64,000 nt of DNA from Luidia sarsii (taxonomy: Eukaryota > Echinodermata > Asteroidea > Paxillosida > Luidiidae): NCBI GenBank assembly GCA_949987565.1, contig OX465110.1:15416290-15480289 (forward strand), read 5' to 3'. The notes under the pieces are model-generated. The model saw only the letters and a program-made list of their open reading frames with translations. It did not search any database and was not told the origin of the DNA. The position numbers were made by a program, and so were the translations under genes. Each line of letters starts with the position of its first letter. The stretch's first letter is position 1. This document shows positions 9,692-20,200 of this stretch, piece by piece.

Positions 9692-10768
9692 GCGCTTGTT
9701 TTGTAGTAGATATCTGCGTTACTATAGGCCTAAGCCTAAGATTGACAAGCTCAGTGCCAGTGAGTACTGCAGCAGTTGGCAGCGTTCAGGCAACCTAGCT
9801 AAAGGATCACCGATAGAGGGCGCCCTACACGCAAAATGACCCATAAGGGTGCAGAGCACTAAATAGAGCTCCCATCGAACACTGTAAAAAAACACCCAAT
9901 TTCAAAGCCAATTATCCCATGCCCAAAAGTCTCTCAGTTCTTGTAGCTATACTTAAAATTTCAGTTTGGAGCTTCATCTCTCAGATTCTTTTCAATTTTA
10001 GTGCTCTTAGCGGATTAGATTTTTTGCTAATTACCCGCAGAAAAAAACACCCCCAAAATGTGTAGCCGTCCAAGCCGAATTTCTGCAAGGATTTTGGGAT
10101 GGACCCCTCCACTTCCACAGCCAAATAGGGCCACATTTAAAGCCAGATATTGTCCAAATTACATACCAAAGTGAAGAGTGAACCCCAGGTTGTCTTAAGC
10201 TTCACTTGTTCTACAATGTATCAGTTAATTAACCTCCAAAGACCCCTCATTAAAAAAAAGTTGTGGGTACACAATTTATGATAATCAGCTCGGCGGAGCC
10301 ATCTTGGATGGATTGTGTGTGCTGCACCCATAACAATTATGGTACGTGCCAGATCCCCGAAGTAAGTTAGCTGACTTTGGATGCGAACAATTCAGTTCCA
10401 TACTAAAAAGTCTCTGGGTTCTTGTGGCTGTACCGAAAATTTAGCTTGGACCATAATATCCAAGACAAAACCAATTGGGAATGGCAAAGAAAACTGTGAA
10501 TGGACCAAGAACTGTGTCATCACTCTCACTATCTGAGCTATCCATCGTGCCCATGAGATCATAAAGGGGTACATTTCAAACTCCATTATTAGCAAAAGTT
10601 TACGATCATTTAGTTTAAATTTTTCACTGTAACTGATTCGGAAAAATGTGTATCAAAAAAATGCCATCTCATGAATATTAATGAGGCACTGAACTACCAC
10701 TGAAGTTGGCACTGATTGCCTATTAGAAATATTGTTTCAAATTGAATCGAAAAAGAAATTTGAAAAGA
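9692..10768. other. AT-rich spacer with old internal duplication
   Basis: No gene. Segments 9909-9970 and 10388-10450 are diverged direct duplicates (AAAAGTCTCTCAGTTCTTG against AAAAGTCTCTGGGTTCTTG, continuing through GCTGTAC and TTTGGA). A third YY1-type core GCCATCTTGG lies at 10298-10307, GGGCGCCC at about 9819, and the near-palindrome CTCATGAATATTAATGAG at 10668-10685. Confidence 0.6.
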
Positions 10769-11010
10769 TTACGTCATCTGGTGTCGAGTTACGTCACGCT
10801 ATCTCATTGGATGTTAAAAACAATTACCTATGAGTCACTGACGTACGATTTTCATAAAGAGAGAAAGTTCATGAAAAAATAATGATGACGTCTTCAGGTA
10901 TCAAGTTACGCCAATTCAAAGAGGCATGGTTTCCCTCATAGGTTTTGTACACGTTTTTCATTTTGGTATTTCGGCAGTTTCTGATATCTTTTTGGCAGTT
11001 CATTACATCT

Positions 11011-11254
11011 GGGGCCAATTTCAAAGAACCGCTTAAGCGCCAAAATCTGCTGAAGCACATAAAGTCAGGGTTCGTAGGATCACCTTGCCAACTCAAACTT
11101 TGACTTTCGTTTCCCTCTAAGTAAAGAAGAGTGGAATACAAGTCAAAAGCAATTGACATCACATCGCGGTGCGGTTTGTAATCCTGCTTACACAAGGAAG
11201 ACTTTTCCTGCTTAGCAGATTTTCACGCTTAAGCGGCTCTATCAAATTGGGTCC
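11011..11254. mobile_element. 244-bp foldback MITE
   Basis: GGGGCCAATTT...CCGCTTAAGCG..AAAATCTGCT at the left end is matched in inverted orientation by AGCAGATTTTCACGCTTAAGCGG...AAATTGGGTCC at the right, giving arms of about 47 bases at roughly 80% identity. U0 and U2 keep CATAGAACC at the left and TATGAAATT at the right, the better inverted match; other copies have changes in both arms. Length is 244 bp in every copy. No target duplication is obvious. Confidence 0.7.
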
Positions 11255-11266
11255 TGATTCTTAGAA

Positions 11267-11284
11267 GACCGTACACAGACGGTC
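11267..11284 (+). other. Short perfect hairpin
   Basis: GACCGT and ACGGTC flank the six-base loop ACACAG, immediately outside the foldback MITE. It is preserved in all copies that include the region. Function unknown. Confidence 0.4.
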
Positions 11285-11342
11285 CTGGCAGTAATTGGAA
11301 ATAATGACGTGGATCAGCAAGTGTCAAGTTACGTTGCTTTAA

Positions 11343-12112
11343 AGAAGCCATAGGTTTACAGTTTTTTGACAACTGTATTGGGCTTATGAATAACTGAGAC
11401 TGAGAGTTCTGAACTTTGGTTAAGAAAGGAGAAGGGAATAGAAATCGTATTAATTTTTTCATCTTCATTATGTTTGAAATAATAACCAAGAGTCCAAATA
11501 ATTATGAGGTCATTATATTTCATTAAAAAAATTGTCACTTTGAGCATATTTCACGTGACATGAATTTAAAGGTACCTGCTTGGAAAGAACTCGTTACTGT
11601 CACTTTATCAGCTGCCACGTAACATGGGTGTAAAGTTGTGGTTTTCCCCTTGCGGTTTAGAACACGATTTCTGTCAACCATTCAATTTTCTGCTTCCCTC
11701 AATCTATATGATATCCGAATTTGTACCGTTCGATCAATGATCATCAGCTTCGGGTGGTCTTCAATAATAATGTGTCAGTGTAATGCGTCACTTGACATTA
11801 AAGCTGCATCATTTTAACTGGGAAGAGTTATCGTATTGTACATGTTGCTTCAGGTTGAAACTTTGCTTGAGTTGAGAATCGACAATATTAAAGGTAAAAT
11901 TTAACTGACATGACATGATTTTCACGTCAAACCTCACTAACATTTTCACTTGAACAATTTTGTACATGCATGCCATTGTACTGCGCCATGCATAATAATT
12001 ATGGCTTACGGAAGTATTTTAGTGTGCTGCACCCTTTACTCGCGACGAAATCCAAAAGCCCGCCGTCAACGGCCATGCCCCGTAATTTTAATCGGGTTCG
12101 CTAACATGTATC
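11343..12112. other. Unassigned spacer of the unit
   Basis: No gene or mobile element recognised. It holds the E-box palindrome TCACGTGA at 11551-11558 and a run of short chance frames on both strands. Confidence 0.5.
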
Positions 12113-12348
12113 AGATGTCCGTAACTGTTGCGTAACACAAGTGGCCTTGTGTGAAAGACGCTCGCCTGCCAACGTGTAGGTTCGTGGTTCGATCCCGGGG
12201 GTATTTTTAACTTCTTTTTTTCTCAGCACGATAGTGCGGTATAAGGTGTTTAAAAAACTCCCGCAAACACCAACGTCGCATGTGGCGCATCTAGATGGGT
12301 CGCTGTGACGCTGGGACTGTCCTCTTAATCCAGGTTCGCGTCTTCGTA
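12113..12348 (+). mobile_element. tRNA-derived SINE-like repeat, first copy in unit
   Basis: The 5' part resembles a tRNA. A seven-pair stem ACACAAG/CTTGTGT stands where a D arm would be. CGCTCGCCTGCCAACG resembles the anticodon arm of tRNA-Gly(GCC), and GGTTCGATCCC (12186-12196) is a good Pol III B box. T5 and T7 runs, able to end Pol III transcripts, follow within about 30 bases. The body, CTCAGCACGATAGTGC to AATCCAGGTTCGCGTCT, is unrelated to tRNA. The tRNA fold is too imperfect for a working tRNA gene. Confidence 0.6.
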
Positions 12349-12631
12349 AAGGAACACATGCGTTTGGTCGACTCGGCGGCCAAGGTCTAGGGGCCGCTGT
12401 GTTTCCTCCCTCACATGGCGCAGGGTCTACGGGCCTATATGGATGAGGACAGGGAAGGACGTGCGGTGGACCGGTACCGAGGCCTTAAGAGCTCTAATAG
12501 ATCCGTGCACACGGGGCGACCCTGGAGGCCCCCGGGGATCTGAAAGCTTGGTCTGACACCGCATAACTTTTTTTCTCGCAAACTTTGATTTTTTAAGTGT
12601 TTCGTGCTCGTTTTTTTCTATTCAATTTTAG
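12349..12631. other. GC-rich block between the SINE copies
   Basis: Distinctly GC-richer than the rest of the unit up to about 12565, with GGCGGCC, CCGGTACCG and CCCCCGGGG. No coding or RNA feature recognised. It ends in the T-rich lead-in to the minisatellite. Confidence 0.5.
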
Positions 12632-12902
12632 CTGTTTGGTCTTCCGAAACAGCTTTTGTTTTCGTTTTTTTTTCTCTATACATTTTGTTTTTTTCTCCCC
12701 TTTTTTGTCCAACTGTTTCGGTCTTCCGAAACAGCTTTTGTTTTCGTTTTTTTTTTCTTTACATTTTGTTTTTTTCTCCCCTTTTTTGTCCAACTGTTTC
12801 GGTCTTCCGAAACGGCTCTTGTCTTTGTTCTGTTTTGTTTTCCTATTCAATTTTTTTCTTAGTTGTTTCGGTCTTTCAAAAACAGCTCTTGTTTTCGTTT
12901 AT
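12632..12902 (+). repeat. 81-bp T-rich minisatellite with hairpin core
   Basis: Four monomers starting at 12632, 12713, 12794 and 12863 (spacings 81, 81, 69). Each carries GTTTCGG-TCTT-CCGAAAC, a seven-pair stem with a four-base loop (imperfect in the first and last), followed by long T tracts and CTCCCC. T-tract lengths vary between units: the second tract is one T shorter from U7 onward. That alone changes the chance reading frames here. Confidence 0.85.
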
Positions 12903-12938
12903 TGTAAATACCCCTTTTCACTTTGTTTTTAACGTGTA

Positions 12939-13174
12939 AGATATCCGAAACTGTTGCGTAACACAAAGTGTCCTTGTGTGAAAGACGCTCGACTGCCAAC
13001 GTGTAGGTTCGTGGTTCGATCCCGGGGGTATTTTTCACTTATTTTTTTCTCAGCACGACTGTGCTGTATAAGGTGTTTAAAAAAACTCCCGCAAACACCA
13101 ACGTCGCATGTGGCGCATCTCGATGGGTCGGTGTGATGCTGGGACTCTCCTCGTAATCCAGGTTCGCGTCTCCG
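12939..13174 (+). mobile_element. tRNA-derived SINE-like repeat, second copy in unit
   Basis: A 236-bp direct repeat of 12113-12348, 826 bp downstream, with scattered substitutions (anticodon-arm CTCGACTGCC instead of CTCGCCTGCC). The B box GGTTCGATCCC is kept. Its last base touches TATAGACCC of the next unit, so either the THAP element inserted at its end or a recombination joined the two. Confidence 0.6.
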
Positions 13175-16100
13175 TATAGACCCGTCTTCGATGACGTCAC
13201 GGTTTTGTTCATCGGCCATCTTGGAGTACACACATGAGCACGTCGTCACCGCCGTTACTAAGTCAGCTGTGCATACAAACAACTCCACATGCACGGCGGC
13301 AAGTTTTGAACTCGTCGTAGTTGTACTACTGCTACTACTGCGTACACTATAGTATATACTAGTTGTGCCATGGAGGAATCTCTTTTTATTCCTCCGTGGT
13401 TGTATCATTGATTGGGGGTACTTGTTTTGTTGAAAGATGATTAACTTTTGCGCTGTCCTTGGCTGTTGAAGCAGTGGTGATCGTAATAAGAAATATTTTT
13501 ATCGTTTACCCGCTGTCGACAAGAGAAGGTGACGCAACTCGTACTCTTTCGCTAAAAAGATGGACGAAATGGTTGTCGCGGGTTAATTGTGTACGGATCT
13601 ATTCCAGCAATAAAGCCGAGAATGTCGAGAGAACTGTTAAAGCCGACCGTGCAGCATTCGAATTCGCCATGATGACTAACGTAACGTTAAACGAACACAA
13701 ACGTGCGAGCGAAAGCGTATGTATTTACTCCAAGATGGCGGATCTCGATGTGTCTAGTAGCAACGTGACGTCAGTAAGAAGGGTCTATAGCGCTTGTTTT
13801 GTAGTAGATATCTGCGTTACTATAGGCCTAAGCCTAAGATTGACAAGCTCAGTGCCAGTGAGTACTGCAGCAGTTGGCAGCGTTCAGGCAACCTAGCTAA
13901 AGGATCACCGATAGAGGGCGCCCTACACGCAAAATGACCCATAAGGGTGCAGAGCACTAAATAGAGCTCCCATCGAACACTGTAAAAAAACACCCACTTT
14001 CAAAGCCAATTATCCCATGCCCAGAAGTCTCTCAGTTCTTGTAGCTATACTTAAAATTGTAGTTTGGAGCTTCATCTCTCAGATTCTTTTCAATTTTAGT
14101 GCTCTTAGCGGATTAGATTTTTTGCTAATTACCCGCAGAAAAAAACACCCCCAAAATGTGTAGCCGTCCAAGCCGAATTTCTGCAAGGATTTTGGGATGG
14201 ACCCCTCCACTTCCACAGCCAAATAGGGCCACATTTAAAGCCAGATATTGTCCAAATTACATACCAAAGTGAAGAGTGAACCCCCAGGTTGTCTTAAGCT
14301 TCACTTGTTCTACAATGTATCAGTTAATTAACCTCCAAAGACCCCTCATTAAAAAAAAGTTGTGGGTACACAATTTATGATAATCAGCTCGGCGGAGCCA
14401 TCTTGGATGGATTGTGTGTGCTGCACCCATAACAATTATGGTACGTGCCAGATCCCCGAAGTAAGTTAGCTGACTTTGGATGCGAACAATTCAGTTCCAT
14501 ACTAAAAAGTCTCTGGGTTCTTGTGGCTGTACCGAAAATTTAGCTTGGACCATAATATCCAAGACAAAACCAACTGGGAATGGCAAAGAAAACTGTGAAT
14601 GGACCAAGAACTGTGTCATCACTCTCACTATCTGAGCTATCCATCATGCCCATGAGATCATAAAGGGGTACATTTCAAACTCCATTATTAGCAAAAGTTT
14701 ACGATCATTTAGTTTAAATTTTTCACTGTAACTGATTCGGAAAAATGTGTATCAAAAAAATGCCATCTCATGAATATTAATGAGGCACTGAACTACCACT
14801 GAAGTTGGCACTGATTGCCTATTAGAAATATTGTTTCAAATTGAATCGAAAAAGAAATTTGAAAAGATTACGTCATCTGGTGTCGAGTTACGTCACGCTA
14901 TCTCATTGGATGTTAAAAACAATTACCTATGAGTCACTGACGTACGATTTTCATGAAGAGAGAAAGTTCATGAAAAAATAATGATGACGTCTTCAGGTAT
15001 CAAGTTACGCCAATTCAAAGAGGCATGGTTTCCCTCATAGGTTTTGTACACGTTTTTCATTTTGGTATTTCCGCAGTTTCTGATATCTTTTTGGCAGTTC
15101 ATTACATCTGGGGCCAATTTCATAGAACCGCTTAAGCGCCAAAATCTGCTGAAGCACATAAAGTCAGGGTTCGTAGGATCACCTTGCCAACTCAAACTTT
15201 GACTTTCGTTTCCCTCTAAGTAAAGAAGAGTGGAATATAAGTCAAAAGCAATTGACATCACATCGCGGTGCGGTTTGTAATCCTGCTTACACAAGGAAGA
15301 CTTTTCCTGCTTAGCAGATTTTCACGCTTAAGCGGCTCTATGAAATTGGGTCCTGATTCTTAGAAGACCGTACACAGACGGTCCTGGCAGTAATTGGAAA
15401 TAATGACGTGGATCAGCAAGTGTCAAGTTACGTTGCTTTAAAGAAGCCATAGGTTTACAGTTTTTTGACAACTGTATTGGGCTTATGAATAACTGAGACT
15501 GAGAGTTCTGAACTTTGGTTAAGAAAGGAGAAGGGAATAGAAATCGTATTAATTTTTTCATCTTCATTATGTTTGAAATAATAACCAAGAGTCCAAATAA
15601 TTATGAGGTCATTATATTTCATAAAAAAAAATGTCACTTTGAGTATAATTCACGTGACATGAATTTAAAGGTACCTGCTTGGAAAGAACTCGTTACTGTC
15701 ACTTTATCAGCTGCCACGTAACATGGGTGTAAAGTTGTGGTTTTCCCCTTGCGGTTTAGAACACGATTTCTGTCAACCATTCAATTTTCTGCTTCCCTCA
15801 ATCTATATGATATCCGAATTTGTACCGTTCGATCAATGATCATCAGCTTCGGGTGGTCTTCAATAATAATGTGTCAGTGTAATGCGTCACTTGACATTAA
15901 AGCTGCATCATTTTAACTGGGAAGAGTTATCGTATTGTACATGTTGCTTCAGGTTGAAACTTTGCTTGAGTTTAGAATCGACAATATTAAAGGTAAAATT
16001 TAACTGACATGACATGATTTTCACGTCAAACCTCACTAACATTTTCACTTGAACAATTTTGTACATGCATGCCATTGTACTGCGCCATGCATAATAATTA

Positions 16101-17272
16101 TGGCTTACGGAAGTAATTTAGTGTGCTGCACCCTTTACTCGCGACGAAATCGGAAAGCCCGCCGTCAACGGCCATGCCCCGTAATTTTAATCGGGTTCGC
16201 TAACATGTATCAGATGTCCGTAACTGTTGCGTAACACAAGTGGCCTTGTGTGAAAGACGCTCGCCTGCCAACGTGAAGGTTCGTGGTTCGATCCCGGGGG
16301 TATTTTTAACTTCTTTTTTTCTCAGCACGATAGTGCGGTATAAGGTGTTTAAAAAACTCCCGCAAACACCAACGTCGCATGTGGCGCATCTAGATGGGTC
16401 GCTGTGACGCTGGGACTGTCCTCTTAATCCAGGTTCGCGTCTTCGTAAAGGAACACATGCGTTTGGTCGACTCGGCGGCCAAGGTCTAGGGGCCGCTGTG
16501 TTTCCTCCCTCACATGGCGCAGGGTCTACGGGCCTATATGGATGAGGACAGGGAAGGACGTGCGGTGGACCGGTACCGAGGCCTTAAGAGCTCTAATAGA
16601 TCCGTGCACACGGGGCGACCCTGGAGGCCCCGGGGATCTGAAAGCTTGGTCTGACACCGCATAACTTTTTTTCTCGCAAACTTTGATTTTTTAAGTGTTT
16701 CGTGTTTGTTTTTTTCTATTCAATTTTAGCTGTTTGGTCTTCCGAAACATCTTTTGTTTTCGTTTTTTTTTCTCTATACATTTTGTTTTTTTCTCCCCTT
16801 TTTTGTCCAACTGTTTCGGTCTTCCGAAACAGCTTTTGTTTTCGTTTTTTTTTTCTTTACATTTTGTTTTTTTCTCCCCTTTTTTGTCCAACTGTTTCGG
16901 TCTTCCGAAACGGCTCTTGTCTTTGTTCTGTTTTGTTTTCCTATTCAATTTTTTTCTTAGTTGTTTCGGTCTTTCAAAAACAGCTCTTGTTTTCGTTTAT
17001 TGTAAATACCCCTTTTCACTTTTTTTTTAACGTGTAAGATATCCGAAACTGTTGCGTAACACAAAGTGTCCTTGTGTGAAAGACGCTCGACTGCCAACGT
17101 GTAGGTTCGTGGTTCGATCCCGGGGGTATTTTTCACTTATTTTTTTCTCAGCACGACTGTGCTGTATAAGGTGTTTAAAAAAACTCCCGCAAACACCAAC
17201 GTCGCATGTGGCGCATCTCGATGGGTCGGTGTGATGCTGGGACTCTCCTCGTAATCCAGGTTCGCGTCTCCG
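13175..17272 (+). repeat. Array copy U2
   Basis: 4,098 bp. THAP element 13175-13789, MITE 15110-15353, first SINE 16212-16447, second SINE 17037-17272. It keeps two U0-like states, ATGATGACTAACG at about 13669 and the intact MITE arm CATAGAACC, so it is the least homogenised interior copy. Private changes include AATCGGAAAGCCC and GTGAAGGTTCGTGG in and before the first SINE. Confidence 0.96.
13437..13604 (+). pseudogene. THAP remnant in U2
   Basis: Interior-copy form with TGA after the second cysteine and the one-base loss. Private GCAGTGGTG instead of GCAGGGGTG. Confidence 0.65.
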
Positions 17273-20200
17273 TATAGACCCGTCTTCGATGACGTCACGG
17301 TTTTGTTCATCGGCCATCTTGGAGTACACACATGAGCACGTCGTCACCGCCGTTACTAAGTCAGCTGTGCATACAAACAACTCCACATGCACGGCGGCAA
17401 GTTTTGAACTCGTCGTAGTTGTACTACTGCTACTACTGCGTACACTATAGTATATACTAGTTGTGCCATGGAGGAATCTCTTTTTATTCCTCCGTGGTTG
17501 TATCATTGATTGGGGGTACTTGTTTTGTTGAAAGATGATTAACTTTTGCGCTGTCCTTGGCTGTTGAAGCAGGGGTGATCGTAATAAGAAATATTTTTAT
17601 CGTTTACCCGCTGTCGACAAGAGAAGGTGACGCAACTCGTACTCTTTCGCTAAAAAGATGGACGAAATGGTTGTCGCGGGTTAATTGTGTACGGATCTAT
17701 TCCAGCAATAAAGCCGAGAATGTCGAGAGAACTGTTAAAGCCGACCGTGCAGCATTCGAATTCGCCATGGTGACTAACGTAACGTTAAACGAACACAAAC
17801 GTGCGAGCGAAAGCGTATGTATTTACTCCAAGATGGCGGATCTCGATGTGTCTAGTAGCAACGTGACGTCAGTAAGAAGGGTCTATAGCGCTTGTTTTGT
17901 AGTAGATATCTGCGTTACTATAGGCCTAAGCCTAAGATTGACAAGCTCAGTGCCAGTGAGTACTGCAGCAGTTGGCAGCGTTCTGGCAACCTAGCTAAAG
18001 GATCACCGATAGAGGGCGCCCTACACGCAAAATGACCCATAAGGGTGCAGAGCACTAAATAGAGCTCCCATCGAACACTGTAAAAAAACACCCAATTTCA
18101 AAGCCAATTATCCCATGCCCAAAAGTCTCTCAGTTCTTGTAGCTATACTTAAAATTGTAGTTTGGAGCTTCATCTCTCAGATTCTTTTCAATTTTAGTGC
18201 TCTTAGCGGATTAGATTTTTTGCTAATTACCCGCAGAAAAAAACACCCCCAAAATGTGTAGCCGTCCAAGCCGAATTTCTGCAAGGATTTTGGGATGGAC
18301 CCCTCCACTTCCACAGCCAAATAGGGCCACATTTAAAGCCAGATATTGTCCAAATTACATACCAAAGTGAAGAGTGAACCCCAGGTTGTCTTAAGCTTCA
18401 CTTGTTCTACAATGTATCAGTTAATTAACCTCCAAAGACCCCTCATTAAAAAAAAGTTGTGGGTACACAATTTATGATAATCAGCTCGGCGGAGCCATCT
18501 TGGATGGATTGTGTGTGCTGCACCCATAACAATTATGGTACGTGCCAGATCCCCGAAGTAAGTTAGCTGACTTTGGATGCGAACAATTCAGTTCCATACT
18601 AACAAGTCTCTGGGTTCTTGTGGCTGTACCGAAAATTTAGCTTGGACCATAATATCCAAGACAAAACCAATTGGGAATGGCAAAGAAAACTGTGAATGGA
18701 CCAAGAACTGTGTCATCACTCTCACTATCTGAGCTATCCATCGTGCCCATGAGATCATAAAGGGGTACATTTCAAACTCCATTATTAGCAAAAGTTTACG
18801 ATCATTTAGTTTAAATTTTTCACTGTAACTGATTCGGAAAAATGTGTATCAAAAAAATGCCATCTCATGAATATTAATGAGGCACTGAACTACCACTGAA
18901 GTTGGCACTGATTGCCTATTAGAAATATTGTTTCAAATTGAATCGAAAAAGAAATTTGAAAAGATTACGTCATCTGGTGTCGAGTTACGTCACGCTATCT
19001 CATTGGATGTTAAAAACAATTACCTATGAGTCACTGACGTACGATTTTCATAAAGAGAGAAAGTTCATGAAAAAATAATGATGACGTCTTCAGGTATCAA
19101 GTTACGCCAATTCAAAGAGGCATGGTTTCCCTCATAGGTTTTGTACACGTTTTTCATTTTGGTATTTCGGCAGTTTCTGATATCTTTTTGGCAGTTCATT
19201 ACATCTGGGGCCAATTTCAAAGAACCGCTTAAGCGCCAAAATCTGCTGAAGCACATAAAGTCAGGGTTCGTAGGATCACCTTGCCAACTCAAACTTTGAC
19301 TTTCGTTTCCCTCTAAGTAAAGAAGAGTGGAATACAAGTCAAAAGCAATTGACATCACATCGCGGTGCGGTTTGTAATCCTGCTTACACAAGGAAGACTT
19401 TTCCTGCTTAGCAGATTTTCACGCTTAAGCGGCTCTATCAAATTGGGTCCTGATTCTTAGAAGACCGTACACAGACGGTCCTGGCAGTAATTGGAAATAA
19501 TGACGTGGATCAGCAAGTGTCAAGTTACGTTGCTTTAAAGAAGCCATAGGTTTACAGTTTTTTGACAACTGTATTGGGCTTATGAATAACTGAGACTGAG
19601 AGTTCTGAACTTTGGTTAAGAAAGGAGAAGGGAATAGAAATCGTATTAATTTTTTCATCTTCATTATGTTTGAAATAATAACCAAGAGTCCAAATAATTA
19701 TGAGGTCATTATATTTCATTAAAAAAATTGTCACTTTGAGTATAATTCACGTGACATGAATTTAAAGGTACCTGCTTGGAAAGAACTCGTTACTGTCACT
19801 TTATCAGCTGCCACGTAACATGGGTGTAAAGTTGTGGTTTTCCCCTTGCGGTTTAGAACACGATTTCTGTCAACCATTCAATTTTCTGCTTCCCTCAATC
19901 TATATGATATCCGAATTTGTACCGTTCGATCAATGATCATCAGCTTCGGGTGGTCTTCAATAATAATGTGTCAGTGTAATGCGTCACTTGACATTAAAGC
20001 TGCATCATTTTAACTGGGAAGAGTTATCGTATTGTACATGTTGCTTCAGGTTGAAACTTTGCTTGAGTTGAGAATCGACAATATTAAAGGTAAAATTTAA
20101 CTGACATGACATGATTTTCACGTCAAACCTCACTAACATTTTCACTTGAACAATTTTGTACATGCATGCCATTGTACTGCGCCATGCATAATAATTATGG

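Larger units (their letters stand above)
10769..11342 (+). repeat. Three degenerate copies of a CRE-like motif
   Basis: 10769-10806, 10886-10920 and 11305-11342 share the pattern KKACGTCWTC..GGTRTCRAGTTACG. The second and third remain similar further on (AAAGARGCAT, then CATAGGTTT). A perfect AP-1 core TGAGTCA sits at 10831-10837. The foldback MITE lies between the second and third copies, so it probably inserted into an older direct repeat. Confidence 0.55.
9077..13174 (+). repeat. Array copy U1 (used here as reference unit)
   Basis: 4,098 bp; its parts are annotated separately below. It shares the variant TTTCAG at 9959-9964 and TCGGCAG at 10971-10977 with U5. Private changes include GAGCATATTTC at 11542-11552. 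Confidence 0.96.

Noticed and set aside
9361..9798. 145-codon plus-strand frame in each unit as a possible THAP protein
   Set aside because: Only the TREGDAT to WTKWLSRVN stretch is THAP-like. The zinc-binding start lies in another frame and the rest reads through the inverted repeat and beyond the element. It lacks a normal start and is treated as a pseudogene remnant.
10500..10570. Minus-strand micro-frame beginning MGMMDSSDSESDD, acidic and protein-like
   Set aside because: Only about 45 codons, altered in several copies and frameshifted by a two-base deletion in U8 and U10. No neighbouring coding sequence.
10869..11195. 108-codon minus-strand frame as a conserved gene
   Set aside because: Most of it lies inside the foldback MITE and it crosses the MITE boundary. 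No recognisable domain.
12130..12200. Functional tRNA-Gly gene
   Set aside because: No acceptor stem, a mismatched T stem and an irregular anticodon arm. Only the B box and partial arm similarity are convincing.
12360..12560. Cloning-vector polylinker contamination
   Set aside because: GTCGAC, GGTACC, AGGCCT, GAGCTC and AAGCTT sites cluster here, but they are spaced irregularly in unrelated sequence and are present in every unit.
12113..13174. The two 236-bp direct repeats as LTRs of a small retrotransposon
   Set aside because: No TG...CA ends, no primer-binding site or polypurine tract, and a tRNA-like head with a B box in both. SINE-like is the better reading.
9077..13174. General enrichment of TGACG/CGTCA words across the unit
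   Set aside because: My rough count of about 14 against about 8 expected is not striking. Only the full palindromes in the inverted repeats and the three-copy motif were kept.
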